Shown in pieces: positions 11,275-22,120 of a stretch of 64,000 nucleotides of DNA. The DNA is from Pachyseris speciosa. Its lineage: Eukaryota; Cnidaria; Anthozoa; Scleractinia; Pachyseridae. The translations under genes and the position numbers were made by a program. Numbering within the stretch: position 1 is the first letter of the stretch; each line of letters starts with the position of its first letter. Location: positions 1,165,001 through 1,229,000 of the forward strand of contig JAEMWC010000080.1 of the NCBI GenBank assembly GCA_016490735.1. Direction: 5' to 3'. The notes under the pieces are model-generated. The model ran no database searches, was not told where the DNA came from, and saw only the letters and a list, made by a program, of their open reading frames with translations.

Positions 11275-11500
11275 GTGTCAAGCCCGAGGGGGGTCGGGCA
11301 ACCCACGAGAATTTGACTGTCACGTATATCCCCAGGGTAGGGATTTTGATCGGACATCACGTCCCCAGGGTGGGGAATTTTGGCATGGTCCTCTTGCGTG
11401 CAACAAGGACTGAAGGGTATATGACTGCCTTCCCTTGCCCCAGGGTGGGGGATTTTGATACTTTTGACAATTATGTTTTGCCCGAGGCCCCTAGATGACA
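11275..11500. repeat. G-rich repeat, copies of CCCCAGGGTGGGGATTTTG
   Basis: Three variants of CCCAGGGTRGGGRATTTTG occur about 40-90 bases apart within a segment bounded by GCCCGAGG-type sequence at both ends. It is probably a dispersed repeat rather than coding, although three frames stay open because of its composition. Confidence 0.45.
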
Positions 11501-14500
11501 TTTCTTTCTACTTTGGGTTTGATCACCATAATTCACAAGAATCCTTGGGGGTATGATCAGAGGGCACTCTTCAGAATTTTTATTATGGTTTGGGGGGGTG
11601 AACCCATTCAGAAATAGGAAATCTGCAATTAGACAAATTATACTCATTCATAAATGGCCTCTAAACCCTAAACTTTCTTACTTTTTGTGAGTTTTTTTAG
11701 GCCTCACTTTTGGATAGCTTTTGTTTGTGTGATAGAAAGCAACTCAACATTTAATGTCCCTCACTTTGCAAGCGTCCAGTGCTCAACTCCTTGCCCAAAG
11801 GCAACAGAGGCATCTGATCCCAGTTGAAATAGCCTCCACCAGCCCATATACCTAATAGGGTTACTGTAAAGACCTGCGTCATTCCAAAGTGAGTCAAGGA
11901 ATATGCGGACAGGCACACAAACACAAAATCTGTGACTGAGAACAATCAAGTGAATTGCACTTCCTGTGGCCTTTGCTGATGCCCTTTTTTTTCTTACCCC
12001 AGGCTTGTCAATTTTTGTGAGGAACCCTGTTCTTGTATATATTCAGGGGATCTTTGATTAGCCTCCTACAAAAACACTCTTTGGACTAGTCATGCATTCC
12101 TCCCTCACAGGGGAGGAAAGTGTGACAAGCCCAAAGAGCATCTGCATAAGAGGCAAATCTTTGAGGGGCTTGTAAGTTGAGTGGAGCTGTGGAGTAAGTG
12201 GAGGGGAGCTGTTTATATGCCCTGGAAGGCCATTGCTTCTTATTAAAAGGAAAATGGGTGGATTATTATTATTATATATATTTTTTTGCAATTTTTAGTT
12301 GTTTTTCCACACTTACAATATGTTTTCCACTTGGTTCAGTCTTGCAAAAAAAAAGTGTTAAACAGCCAACCATAGCATTCCAAGCAGGGCTTATACTTAA
12401 CAGGACTTTTGCCCAAAGGAGTCTGAGATTTGGGGGGTGGGGGGGAGCTCTTACTCGGGGGTACACCCTCATAGCTCATTGCAGACAGCAAGGTTATTTA
12501 ATCTTTGTTTACTTAAATCATTAACTGTGTTTCAAATAAATCATATGTACCATACATGTACAAGCCATCGAGTAGTGTGAACACTCATCAGCCTTTAAAG
12601 TTATATGTTTACAAGTCTGTTTTTTATTCTTTATTAAAGGCAATAGGAATTATTTGGTGAACTCAGTTGTCTATGGTAATTAAATCTAATCCAATATATT
12701 GCTGAACTTTTGGGGTTACCTATTAAAGCCATGGTTAAAAATACTTCTTCAATAGTTCAAAGAAATTTAAAAAGCAATAAGACACAACAAACTGCCTAAA
12801 AAAACTTCTATCAAGTCCACTGAGTAAAACTGATGTACTCGGTTGACTGCTTAACTAGAACAATAGCATCAAACTAAAGCCGCCACTACACGAGCGATTT
12901 TTTGCTCGTGCCGGTGATGCAATTTTTTTAAATTTTGTCGCGTCGCCAGCGCACCCAGGGTGGCTACACGAGTGACAAATTGAAGAGCGTGAGCTACACG
13001 GCCAACAATTTGTGTGATTTTGTCGTGAAAGTTTCAACTCTGGCGACTTTTCTCTTGCGGTTTTTTCAGCTGCGCATCACCTGCGCGAGGGTGGCTACAC
13101 TTGCAATTTCCATCGCGCGCTGGCGACGCGACAAAATTTGAAAAAATCGCATCACCGGTGCGAGCAAAAAATCACTTGTGTAGCCGCAGCTTAAGACAGT
13201 TTGCTCAGCGTCTTCTTCCCCTTAATATTGTGACTAACTAATAATATAAATAGCCATGCCCAATTAACTTGGTCTGCTTTTCTGCTTCTACAGTTGCAAT
13301 AATTAATATCTATCTGTGTGTGGCTTTGCCTGTGTCAAAAAAAGAAAAACAGTATTTTCATACACTTCAAAATGTGTCATTACACATTGCCATGAAAAAT
13401 CAATAATTACCAAACTACCACAGATCACCTGCATTTAAAATGGAAGACAGACAAGCAAAAACACTAGACTTGCTTGTAAGGTGATACTGCACCAGATGCG
13501 ATCTACCAGATGCAAGATAGATAACCACAAGGCCAGTAAACATAATATTTATTGAAGGCTTTTATGCAACACTATAGTAGGTGACTTTCGTTTTCCAATC
13601 AACATTACCCTAAATAGGCCATATCCTGGAACAGGCATAACTCCTTGTTATTATGACTTTTCTCAAAAACCAAGTAGAGAACTAAGCTTTACAACATCTG
13701 GCCTTTTTACTTTGACATTTGATGAGTTTCTCATTTTCAAAGCAAAATTGTCACTTATGAAAGTGTTGCATTGTGCCTAACTGTTAACGAGATCTGACAA
13801 CTGATTGGCTGTGGCATAGTTAACACACCAAGTGAAATCAAAGTGGTCACACTTTGATGATTTACACTATGAAACAAGATCTTCAATGTCTTGTTTGCAC
13901 AGTAGCTCTCAAGCTGAACAGCCAGTCATACGTGTCCACTCTGAACCATTTTTAATTTGAAAACAGAGGTTTAATTACCTGTTAAACTTGTTACTAGTGA
14001 AATAAACAAAACAAGAAACTTTGCAAATGCTGTCCAAAGTAGAGAATTTTCAAACAACAGGATAAAACATTTGCTTATGGATGGAAAAAAATAAACAGAA
14101 CCTGCAGTGTTTTTTCTTCTTTTGAATCAGTTAAAAAATAAATAAATGCACATCACTGTGCACGAAAATCTTGCATTCGTGAAAACCTCTCTTTTCAACT
14201 AAAAATGGAAACACGTAAAGAAGGCCAGGTACTATCAATAACTTGGACAACAGTTAACCATACTCTAATAAAATATACAAATACCCCTTATATCCTTAAG
14301 CCACGTCATATGTGAAAACAAACCTAAAAAACTACCTCAATCAATTTTATCCAGCCCTGATAAACCTCTTTTAAAAAATTGTTTGGTTATAGTTTATACG
14401 AACACCTAATGTGATAGAATCTGCTAAAATATGCTTATTGTGTGCTATATAATATATAGGATACAAGGTATAACATACCAGTAAACACTCGACAAAGCGT

Positions 14501-16858
14501 AAAGAAATGTTAAACCTTTGAGGAGAGTGTACGTATAATTTTCAACTGACAGACAAAATCAATGTACCATGCATAATAAACTTCAAAATTATTTGCTCAA
14601 AACATTATTTTACACAATGTAGCCCAGGTTGACCATGAAGAACAAAGTCTTCTCTGCAATTAGCTCCAAACAGGAAACTCAATGTTACTTGTTATAGCAT
14701 AAGTACCTGTTTCAAGATCATTTACAATGTTACTTTTCAGATTTGCTTACTATAGATTCCTGCCTAATTTTCCATGCAGTTCACAATAACAGGAACTGGG
14801 CATGTTACTCCTTCTTAACACATTGCCCCAGTTTTTTGGCCCATTTTGGTCGTCATTGTTGGCTGAAATTCCTTGGTAAAGACACTTCTTCATGGCTAAG
14901 TTTTCCTTTGTGAATGTCAATTTCATCACACAACAGTCCTTCTCAGGACTACACTCACCTGGATGATCGAACTTCACTTAGTTATGAAAGAAAGGCAATG
15001 CAGCAGCATTAGTTGTGGTGAGAACCTGCAGACCTTTAACACTTTATGTTCACGGAAATGTTAGAAATATGTGGAAAGGTAAAAATTGAAGGTCATTTGA
15101 ACAATACGAAAAACCTCTTTTGCTCTCAAAGTTGCTAAACTTAAAGCATCATGATTACTTTGTTTTAGCCGTCCGATAGTCAGTCGAAACCACTTTGAAA
15201 CAGGTTTAACCATTTTGCTTCCAAGAGCTCAAAATCTAAAACTGGAGTGAAATATCATCAGCTTCCTTTGAAATATACTGTCAAGCAAAGCAACAAAATA
15301 ACAGGAAAGTTATGATATAGTTTTTTTCATTTAACAAAGTTTTCAATATGACCTGCTGCCTTGGGAAATTTCTAACAACATAGTTTCTTCAACTAAATGA
15401 TCTGACATTCAATTTAAGTGAGATATCACATGCATCAAATGCACAACTTTAAATCAATCAATTACATAGCCTCTTACATAAGAATTTTTTAGCAAAGCCC
15501 AAAGAAACAACAACATTAAATATCTCAAAGTCTTATTCTTGGAAGAAAATGGTTAACCACATACAACCAACAAATGAATAAGATTGACCACAACACTGTT
15601 TGCTTTTTCTAAAAAAAAGTCATGGCATGCAACCTTAATACTGGACAGTTCATTACTCTCCATGGCCTGTTCCACAAAAGCATTTTTCTACAAATTGGCA
15701 AGAAAATTCAACTTACATGTAGATACCTTATTCCAACAAGAATAACATTATTCATTAGCTCATCAGGACAAGCAAATGTAGCTTTTAGTTATAAAATCCA
15801 ACAAAGTTGGAGTGATTTTAGCGCGTGTATGACGGAGTAAAACATACAAGCTTTTTAAAGCTCTTAGAAGCCATCAATCTCTGTGTGTTACCTTATTTTC
15901 AAAACACTTACCATGTACTTCACAAAATAATTATTGATTTTCTGTAACTATGGGTAACGTTACATCCATTGCCATACAGTAATAAGTAGCCATCCAACAA
16001 ACAAATTCAAAGAAACCTCTTTTCAAAAGTTTGATGGCTCGGAAAGGTTGCTTTAGATTCCAACTAACACCTGCTGTTGGGAGTCTTACTTTAGAGGTCC
16101 CACTGCCTTGCTGTCACTATTTTTAGGGGCTTTAAAAATGCCTTTATGCCATGCTGTGAAGAAAACTAACCCAGACAGCTATCTGGTGCAGGCTATCAAC
16201 AGGACAAAGTATTGTACATGTACTACAAAGCACTGTGCAGAACCTTCATTTTCAATATTGTTAACCATTCATCACGTGTGGCTAGCATAACAGAATCGGT
16301 TTTGCTGATCTCAACATTGGAATCACACTCAAAATTCAGGTTGTAGCACTCCAAACCGCGAGACTCTATGACCTACTCCATTTTAGATCAAAAGATGTTA
16401 TTTTCCAAGCCATTATTCATGCACAAACCACATTGAAAATCTTTTCCCTTTTTCTTCAAGCCAAACATGCAAAAATATAACCACTGATATTTGGGATCAG
16501 AGACCAAAGCAGATAAAATTTGTAAAATTAATGTTTGCTCCAAATCCCACTTATAAGGTCCCACTCTCCATGTGGAGAGACATGATAAAAGATGATGACA
16601 CCCCACCCCACTGAAGAAGTCAAGACAAAAGACCTGCAGCTGTCATTCATGAATAAGTACATGTATGTTTGCGATCAAAAATTCAATGGCATTTCCAATT
16701 TCTGTGCAATATCCTATACTCAACACCTTCTCTATGAGCTCACAAATCGATCGGACCAGCCGACCACACCTGATCAATGGTTGGTGCATTAAGAATTAAC
16801 ATATCAAACTAATTTTACCACCAAGTCCTGACTGTTCTGCAGTGACTGCATCACTGTG
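11501..16858. other. intergenic / 3' flank of the STPR gene
   Basis: AT-rich DNA with no exon I can support. It contains a G-run (about 12433-12448), a fold-back MITE (12877-13192) and a possible minus-strand AATAAA at 13548-13553. The stretch from about 13.2 to 16.8 kb shows no obvious transposon ends and could be a long 3' untranslated region of the gene ending at 16859; this is inference only. Confidence 0.3.
12877..13192. mobile_element. fold-back MITE with about 45-bp inverted ends
   Basis: The left end AAGCCGCCACTACACGAGCG continues into GATTTTTTGCTCGTGCCGG. The right end is its inverse with a few changes (AAGCTGCGGCTACACAAGTG). The internal CGCGTCGCCAGCG and GGCTACAC motifs are also repeated in both orientations. 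Confidence 0.8.
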
Positions 16859-19696
16859 TTAAATGCTCTCTCCAATGGGTGTAATCTTTGCTACTTCAGT
16901 TACCTCAACCACTTCTTCAACGACATCTTCTGATATAACCACTACTGGATCCATCTGCTCTGGGTTCAATGCCTCTTGAATTATTTCCTCTGGACTGATG
17001 TTGTGAGGATGGACAACTTCTGGGTTCTCTTTCTGTGGACTGATTTCCAGTTGAGCTGCAGCCATGCTCTCTTCTACAATACTCGAACCTTGGACCGTTG
17101 CACCATCATCAGGCAATTGTTCATTGGTCTGTCCTGTCACTGTTCCCACAGACACCTTGTACAATGAATCAGTCATGGTTCCTATAGATGACATCACAGC
17201 AGACTGGTCAACAGAACCACTTGCTACTTGTTGGTTGTTTTCAGTATTGGTGCCCACTGTTGTTTTTCTGATCTCCTCTGTTTCTACTCCGACTGAAACC
17301 CTTGGTGGAAAGAACTGACCAGAAATGGATTGCACACCAGGGGGAAACGTATTCATGGGCCTTGCTAGACCAGCGGCAGTTGCAAATGGCACACTCATGT
17401 TTGGGATTGGATTGCCACCCATGGTATTCAGGAAGGTGCTCATGTGAGGAATCTTTGCACCAGAGTTAGACAAAGGGAATGCTCCTGTCCCTTGCATCTC
17501 TTGATGAGGGGAGACATCAGATCGTGCAGTGGCTTCACTTCCGCTAGTTACTGTACCTGCCTTTAAATCTTGAGGAGGGACAGCTCTGTTTGCTGCAGCA
17601 ACCTGAGTTGCATCACCTGCCACTCTCTTACCAGGTGGCTCACCATCCTTCTCTGCCACAACTGTCGAGGACTGAGTGTGTTCTCTGACCTGGGATGCAA
17701 GAGCTGATAGCATAGAGGACATAGGTGTGCTGGTAGGAGGCAGGTTACTTAAGTTTGCCAGCATCTCAGCAGCAGAGGTGGTTCTTTTACGGCCTCTTCT
17801 TCCTCTAGGTTTGGGTGATACGGTATTTTTTACTTTAGAATCCTGTCCAGTTGGGTCCGTTCCATCGCCTGGTGTTACAACAGCAACTGTTTCTGCTGTC
17901 ACACTGTCTGCAATTGGAACTGAAGCAACCACTGTTCCTACACCAGGGCTTTGAGCTCTGATGGGAGCAGCAACTGTACCCCGCATGTCTTGAAAGGCTT
18001 GACCAGCAGGGCCTGCCATTGGCATGGGTGCCAGGAAAGCGACGCCCTGGCCAGCTCCTTGAATACCCTGCATTGGAGCAATAGGAAGGAGTGTGGAAAT
18101 ACTGTGTAAAATCTGACCATCCTTAGTCATGGTTGGGGCCATGCTACTAAATGTCTGCATTCCAGGAAGGACACCACCTTGAGAAGCAGACAGAAATGCA
18201 CCCTGAGCAGGCATGCCTGGCATAAGCCCTTGCATACCAGTAAAAGGCATTCCAGCAACATTGCTACCCTGCACTCCTGGCATAGGTTGGCCTGCAGTGA
18301 CAGGCATCCCAGGCAATAAAGTACCTTGAATTCCTGGTACTGGCATGCTATACAGAGCTCCAGATCCAGGTGGCAGTCCTTGTAAAATTGTTCCCTGAGG
18401 ACCGAGCACAGACATTCCAGGAGGCAAGGTACCTTGTGTTACATTTGTTGATGTGACAGGAAGACTCACGAGTTGAGCTTGCGAGGCAGGCGGCTGTGCT
18501 ACAGTTTGTGTGTTTTGAAGTACACCGGGAGTAACACCAGGGGCAGCTGGATTCACTTCTACAGTGACAGCGACTGGACCTTCAATGCGAGGATTAGGTA
18601 CCAAAGCGGCGGCCGCCGCTGCTGCTTCGACGCTGTTTAGCGAAGCTACCTGGTTCACGGCAGCTACAAGGCTTGCCTCCGGACTTAAATTCGATTCCAT
18701 CGGTTTCATGATTTGCGCTTGTTGCTTGTTTTTGATGCCTTGGATGACTGCCTCACTGACTCCTTTCGCTTGAGGGGTTGTTGTTGACCGCTTTCTGATG
18801 CCTAATCGCTCACGCCGTCTCCGTTGCCTTTCGCGATTTCCCTTCCGAATTATCTCAAGTTGCTCACTTGTCATGGTTTCCTTTCGTTTTCGCCGCCACT
18901 CACGATATCTCGCTCTCAGCGCTTCAATTTGATCGCTACTCATCCGCTCTTTCTGCTTTCTTTTCAATTCGCGTTGTTTCTCACGTCTCGCCGTGACCTC
19001 GTCCACCACTCCATGCATTTTTTTCTTCTCTCGTTCTCTGGTAACTCGCTTTGTCGCGACGTCTTCCACGGGTGATTTGTCAGTTTGACTCTTTGCGGAT
19101 TCGCGTACTCGTCGTTTCTTTCCGTCTGCTTTATTTTCGGGATTTTCAGTTAGCCCTTCTGTGCCATTTTCTTGGGGTTTTTCATCTACCACTTCTACCT
19201 CGCTGGCAACGACGAGAACGGTGTTTTCGTCCGAAACGCCATCAAATTTCGAGTTATTGTCGTGACATTGAGGCGAAATGGCGTTGTTTGCTGAAGACAC
19301 AGTGTCCGATGTAATTTGCTCTGCGGCCGCTTCTCTTTTCGATTTTTGCCTTGTTCTCGTCGATCTTTTCGGTCTTGTACTCTTGGGAGTTGCTTTATCC
19401 GCTTCTTCTGGTATTTCTGTCTCAACTTTCAGTGGTAGCGTCACTTCTACAATCGCACAGCCCTCAGACAGCAATTCAAGATCATGGCTTGGGTCCACGT
19501 CGTTACCAGTTGTCGGTGGCGCTTCACTCTGGCGTGACATCCTTAGTTTTTCGCGCCTTCGACGCTGTCTTTCTCTGTTCAACCTTCGAATTCTGTCTGT
19601 TCGACTCTCGCCCGAAGTTTCTCCGATGGATTCCAGTGTGTCTACGTCCTCAGCACTCACTGCTGCATCCGTACTGTCATTAGCTCCGCTATTCAT
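16859..19696 (-). CDS. STPR-repeat basic nuclear protein, 945 aa, single exon
   Basis: Open from ATG at 19696 to the stop at 16859 with no intron. Residues 237-302 hold basic repeats with a 23-residue period: RKQKERMSSDQIEALRARYR is followed 23 residues later by RKRKETMTSEQLEIIRKGNR, then RRRRERLG. A partial unit (RIRRLNRERQRRRREKL) lies at 35-51. The period and pattern match the STPR DNA-binding repeat known from silkworm FMBP-1 and vertebrate ZNF821. An AT-hook-like KPRGRRGRKR is near residues 628-637. The middle (about 400-600) is low-complexity G, M, P and Q with MPG, LPG and VPG motifs; the C terminus is acidic. No zinc finger is visible. Likely a DNA-binding regulator, but target and function are unknown. 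It is divergent from PACSIN. Confidence 0.85.
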   Translation of the reverse strand: MNSGANDSTDAAVSAEDVDTLESIGETSGESRTDRIRRLNRERQRRRREKLRMSRQSEAPPTTGNDVDPSHDLELLSEGCAIVEVTLPLKVETEIPEEADKATPKSTRPKRSTRTRQKSKREAAAEQITSDTVSSANNAISPQCHDNNSKFDGVSDENTVLVVASEVEVVDEKPQENGTEGLTENPENKADGKKRRVRESAKSQTDKSPVEDVATKRVTREREKKKMHGVVDEVTARREKQRELKRKQKERMSSDQIEALRARYREWRRKRKETMTSEQLEIIRKGNRERQRRRRERLGIRKRSTTTPQAKGVSEAVIQGIKNKQQAQIMKPMESNLSPEASLVAAVNQVASLNSVEAAAAAAALVPNPRIEGPVAVTVEVNPAAPGVTPGVLQNTQTVAQPPASQAQLVSLPVTSTNVTQGTLPPGMSVLGPQGTILQGLPPGSGALYSMPVPGIQGTLLPGMPVTAGQPMPGVQGSNVAGMPFTGMQGLMPGMPAQGAFLSASQGGVLPGMQTFSSMAPTMTKDGQILHSISTLLPIAPMQGIQGAGQGVAFLAPMPMAGPAGQAFQDMRGTVAAPIRAQSPGVGTVVASVPIADSVTAETVAVVTPGDGTDPTGQDSKVKNTVSPKPRGRRGRKRTTSAAEMLANLSNLPPTSTPMSSMLSALASQVREHTQSSTVVAEKDGEPPGKRVAGDATQVAAANRAVPPQDLKAGTVTSGSEATARSDVSPHQEMQGTGAFPLSNSGAKIPHMSTFLNTMGGNPIPNMSVPFATAAGLARPMNTFPPGVQSISGQFFPPRVSVGVETEEIRKTTVGTNTENNQQVASGSVDQSAVMSSIGTMTDSLYKVSVGTVTGQTNEQLPDDGATVQGSSIVEESMAAAQLEISPQKENPEVVHPHNISPEEIIQEALNPEQMDPVVVISEDVVEEVVEVTEVAKITPIGESI
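18605..18640 (-). repeat. alanine tract coding segment
   Basis: Encodes a run of alanines (EAAAAAAALVP) in the STPR protein between the repeats and the low-complexity middle. A length-variable GCN tract is likely. Confidence 0.6.
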
Positions 19697-21326
19697 TTTT
19701 GCACAAGATATCGCATATCAAACCATCCAAAGTATAAACACGCAGAAACCAGGACCACGTCACGCGATAATGTAAAGGCCTTTCGATCAAACTTTTCCGT
19801 TTCTAACTCGGCCAAATCAAATGGCAGTTCTTTAGACAGCAATTGTTTGCTTATTGGGTGCGAATTGGAAGTACAAAGGTCTTGAAAACGGACAATTTTG
19901 GCGTCTAGGTGGCCATATTGGGAATCAGTCAATCAAATTTTTGAAACCTCGGGAAGAGACCAGCCTCGATTTCATACCGGGGTGTGACGCGCCTGTTAAT
20001 TGTGTGAGTGGCAGTGGCCCATAATAGCTTGTCACATGTCATGTCTACGATATGTACAGGTAACAGGAAAGCTGACTATGAAAAATATTTAACGTCAGCT
20101 GCTCTCGTTTCAATCTTTCGGTAGCAAAGCCTGTCAGTTGTCTTGTTATTGAAGCGCGTTCGACGATTTGTCTATCGGAAAGACGGATCAAACAAGCCGA
20201 GTTATGTGACGGTTAGAGCGTGATAGTTCGCACTTCGCTGGCTTTATTTTTGACACCGCCACGTAACGACGTATTTGTTATCAGTTAACGCTCACCTCTA
20301 GCCGGATGTTCAAATACTTCTGGGTGATATTTCGATCATGATAATGATAATGCAATTTTGCGTGATCCTTTTCTGAAATGTGATGAAAACCCTTTGAACT
20401 GGACGCTGCAGTTTCTATTTCTTCTCTCCATTTTTTGATCTTCCCGGGCAAGTCAACTTTCAACTATGAAATAGCTGTATTCATGTGAAAGCTAATATTC
20501 TTTCACGGTTTATACAAGGAGAAAAACTTGCACGTATCGTTGCTGATCGTTTGTTGGTGGTTATTTCCCATCGAGTAATAATTTTTTTTTGTCCTCTAAA
20601 AACCTTATCGGATATCACAAAGCGCATCTGAAGAACATGGGTCGTGACATGGACTCCAGATAGGTAAAATGTTGCTAACTCCTTTCAGAGACCGATTAAT
20701 TTTTAAAGAAGATTCAAACTTGAAGTGCGTGTAAAATAAAATGAAGCTGTCCTTCACTGGCTTAATCCGAGTGCTGGAGTTTACCCGACGATTTTTTACA
20801 AGTGCCGAACCGAACATAACAACGCTTTTTTGTGACCCCGTTGCAGACTAAATGTGATAAAATGATACCCTTATCCAACCATTTTTAAATATTTGCAGAA
20901 GAAATAACAGTTATGGGGTTTCTTTCGTGACCAAACAGTTCACAGATTGTTATGTTGCGATAACCCGTCCTCGCCCTTTGAAATGTCGGTGAGCTGGAGC
21001 GCTTCAGCCGCCTCAGACTATCGGTCTCTTTTAGGTTTGTAACAAAGACAACAAAGAATTATTTTTCTCATTGTTAATCGCCAGTGGTTGGCGCTAAACC
21101 AAAAATTTATGCTGCCGAAATTTTCAGTCAAACTTGACCGGACTGACCTCTCCATTCTCCCAAACAACAACAAAAAATGCCCGCGTTTCCTAGCCAGCGT
21201 ACAAACAAAGTGATCGCGCATGCGGCTGTTATCATTGAACGAGTTCCCCACACCTTCAAAATACTACAGAGGACTAAATTGAAAATGTGAGTTTCGAAGC
21301 AGCGCATAGTCTGAAACTACGTCAGA
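19697..21326. promoter_or_regulatory. divergent intergenic region between STPR gene and PACSIN
   Basis: 1.6 kb separates two start codons pointing away from each other. No exon or clear transposon end was recognised. A shared regulatory region is plausible. A possible untranslated-exon donor for PACSIN (AAAATGTGAGT at about 21284) is seen but not supported otherwise. Confidence 0.35.
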
Positions 21327-22120
21327 ATGTCCATGCGAGGAACTCCAAGAGGTTCGGACGAGAACCTTTATAGTGCTACAAGCGACAGTTTTTGGGACGT
21401 TGGAAATTTTAAGCGTACAGTCAAGCGGATAGACGATGGTGCAAAATTATGTGACGAATTTATGAAGCTTGTTGCTGAACGAGCTGAAATTGAAGCAAGG
21501 TACGCGGTGAAGTTGAAAGCTTGGTCTAAGAAATGGGAGGAATGCATAAAAAACGGGGCAGAATATGGAACAATGGAGGCTGCGATGCGAGGTTCCGTGA
21601 GCGAGGCAGAGTCTAGAGCGGAAATTCACATGCTCTGCCGGGATAAACTTCTTGACGAGGTCCACGAGTCCATAAAAAAGTGGAAAAATGAAAACTACCA
21701 CAAAGGAATTTTTCAGTGGAAGGAAACCAAAGAGGCTGATGAAGGTTTCACAAGGGCTCAAAAGCCGTGGGCAAAGCGTTTGGCAAAGGTTGAGCGGGCA
21801 AAGAAATCGTACCACAATGCATCGAGGAACGTTGAACAGGCTTCGAGGCTGGAAAGTGAAGCTAGCAATGACTCGGAGAAGTCGGCTGATAAGCTGAAAA
21901 AGTTACAGGACGCTACAGAAAAAGCCAGACGAGAAATGGCTAAGTGTAGAGAGAAATATGAATTGCGCCTGGAGGAAATAACGTCCTATAACTCTCAGTA
22001 CGAACGAGACATGATTCAAGAGTTTGAAAGGTGCCAGGAAAACGAAGATAAGCGGTTGGTGTTTTTCAAAGAGATTCTCTCGCAGTATCACAAATGTTTG
22101 GACATCTCAGAAAGCCCTGA
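21327..22120 (+). CDS. PACSIN: PACSIN exon 1: most of the F-BAR domain
   Basis: 794 nt ending at the donor GTGAGTATT, phase 2. It encodes about 264 residues of predicted helical, charged F-BAR sequence. Confidence 0.92.

Noticed and set aside
11189..11501. Overlapping open frames in three frames at the G-rich repeat
   Set aside because: They arise from repeat composition (CCCCAGGGTGGGG units), with no start context, splice sites or known protein.
14750..14977. 75-codon minus frame next to a GTGAGTGTAG donor
   Set aside because: The donor is upstream of the frame in transcript order and an in-frame stop lies close by. No acceptor-linked exon could be built.
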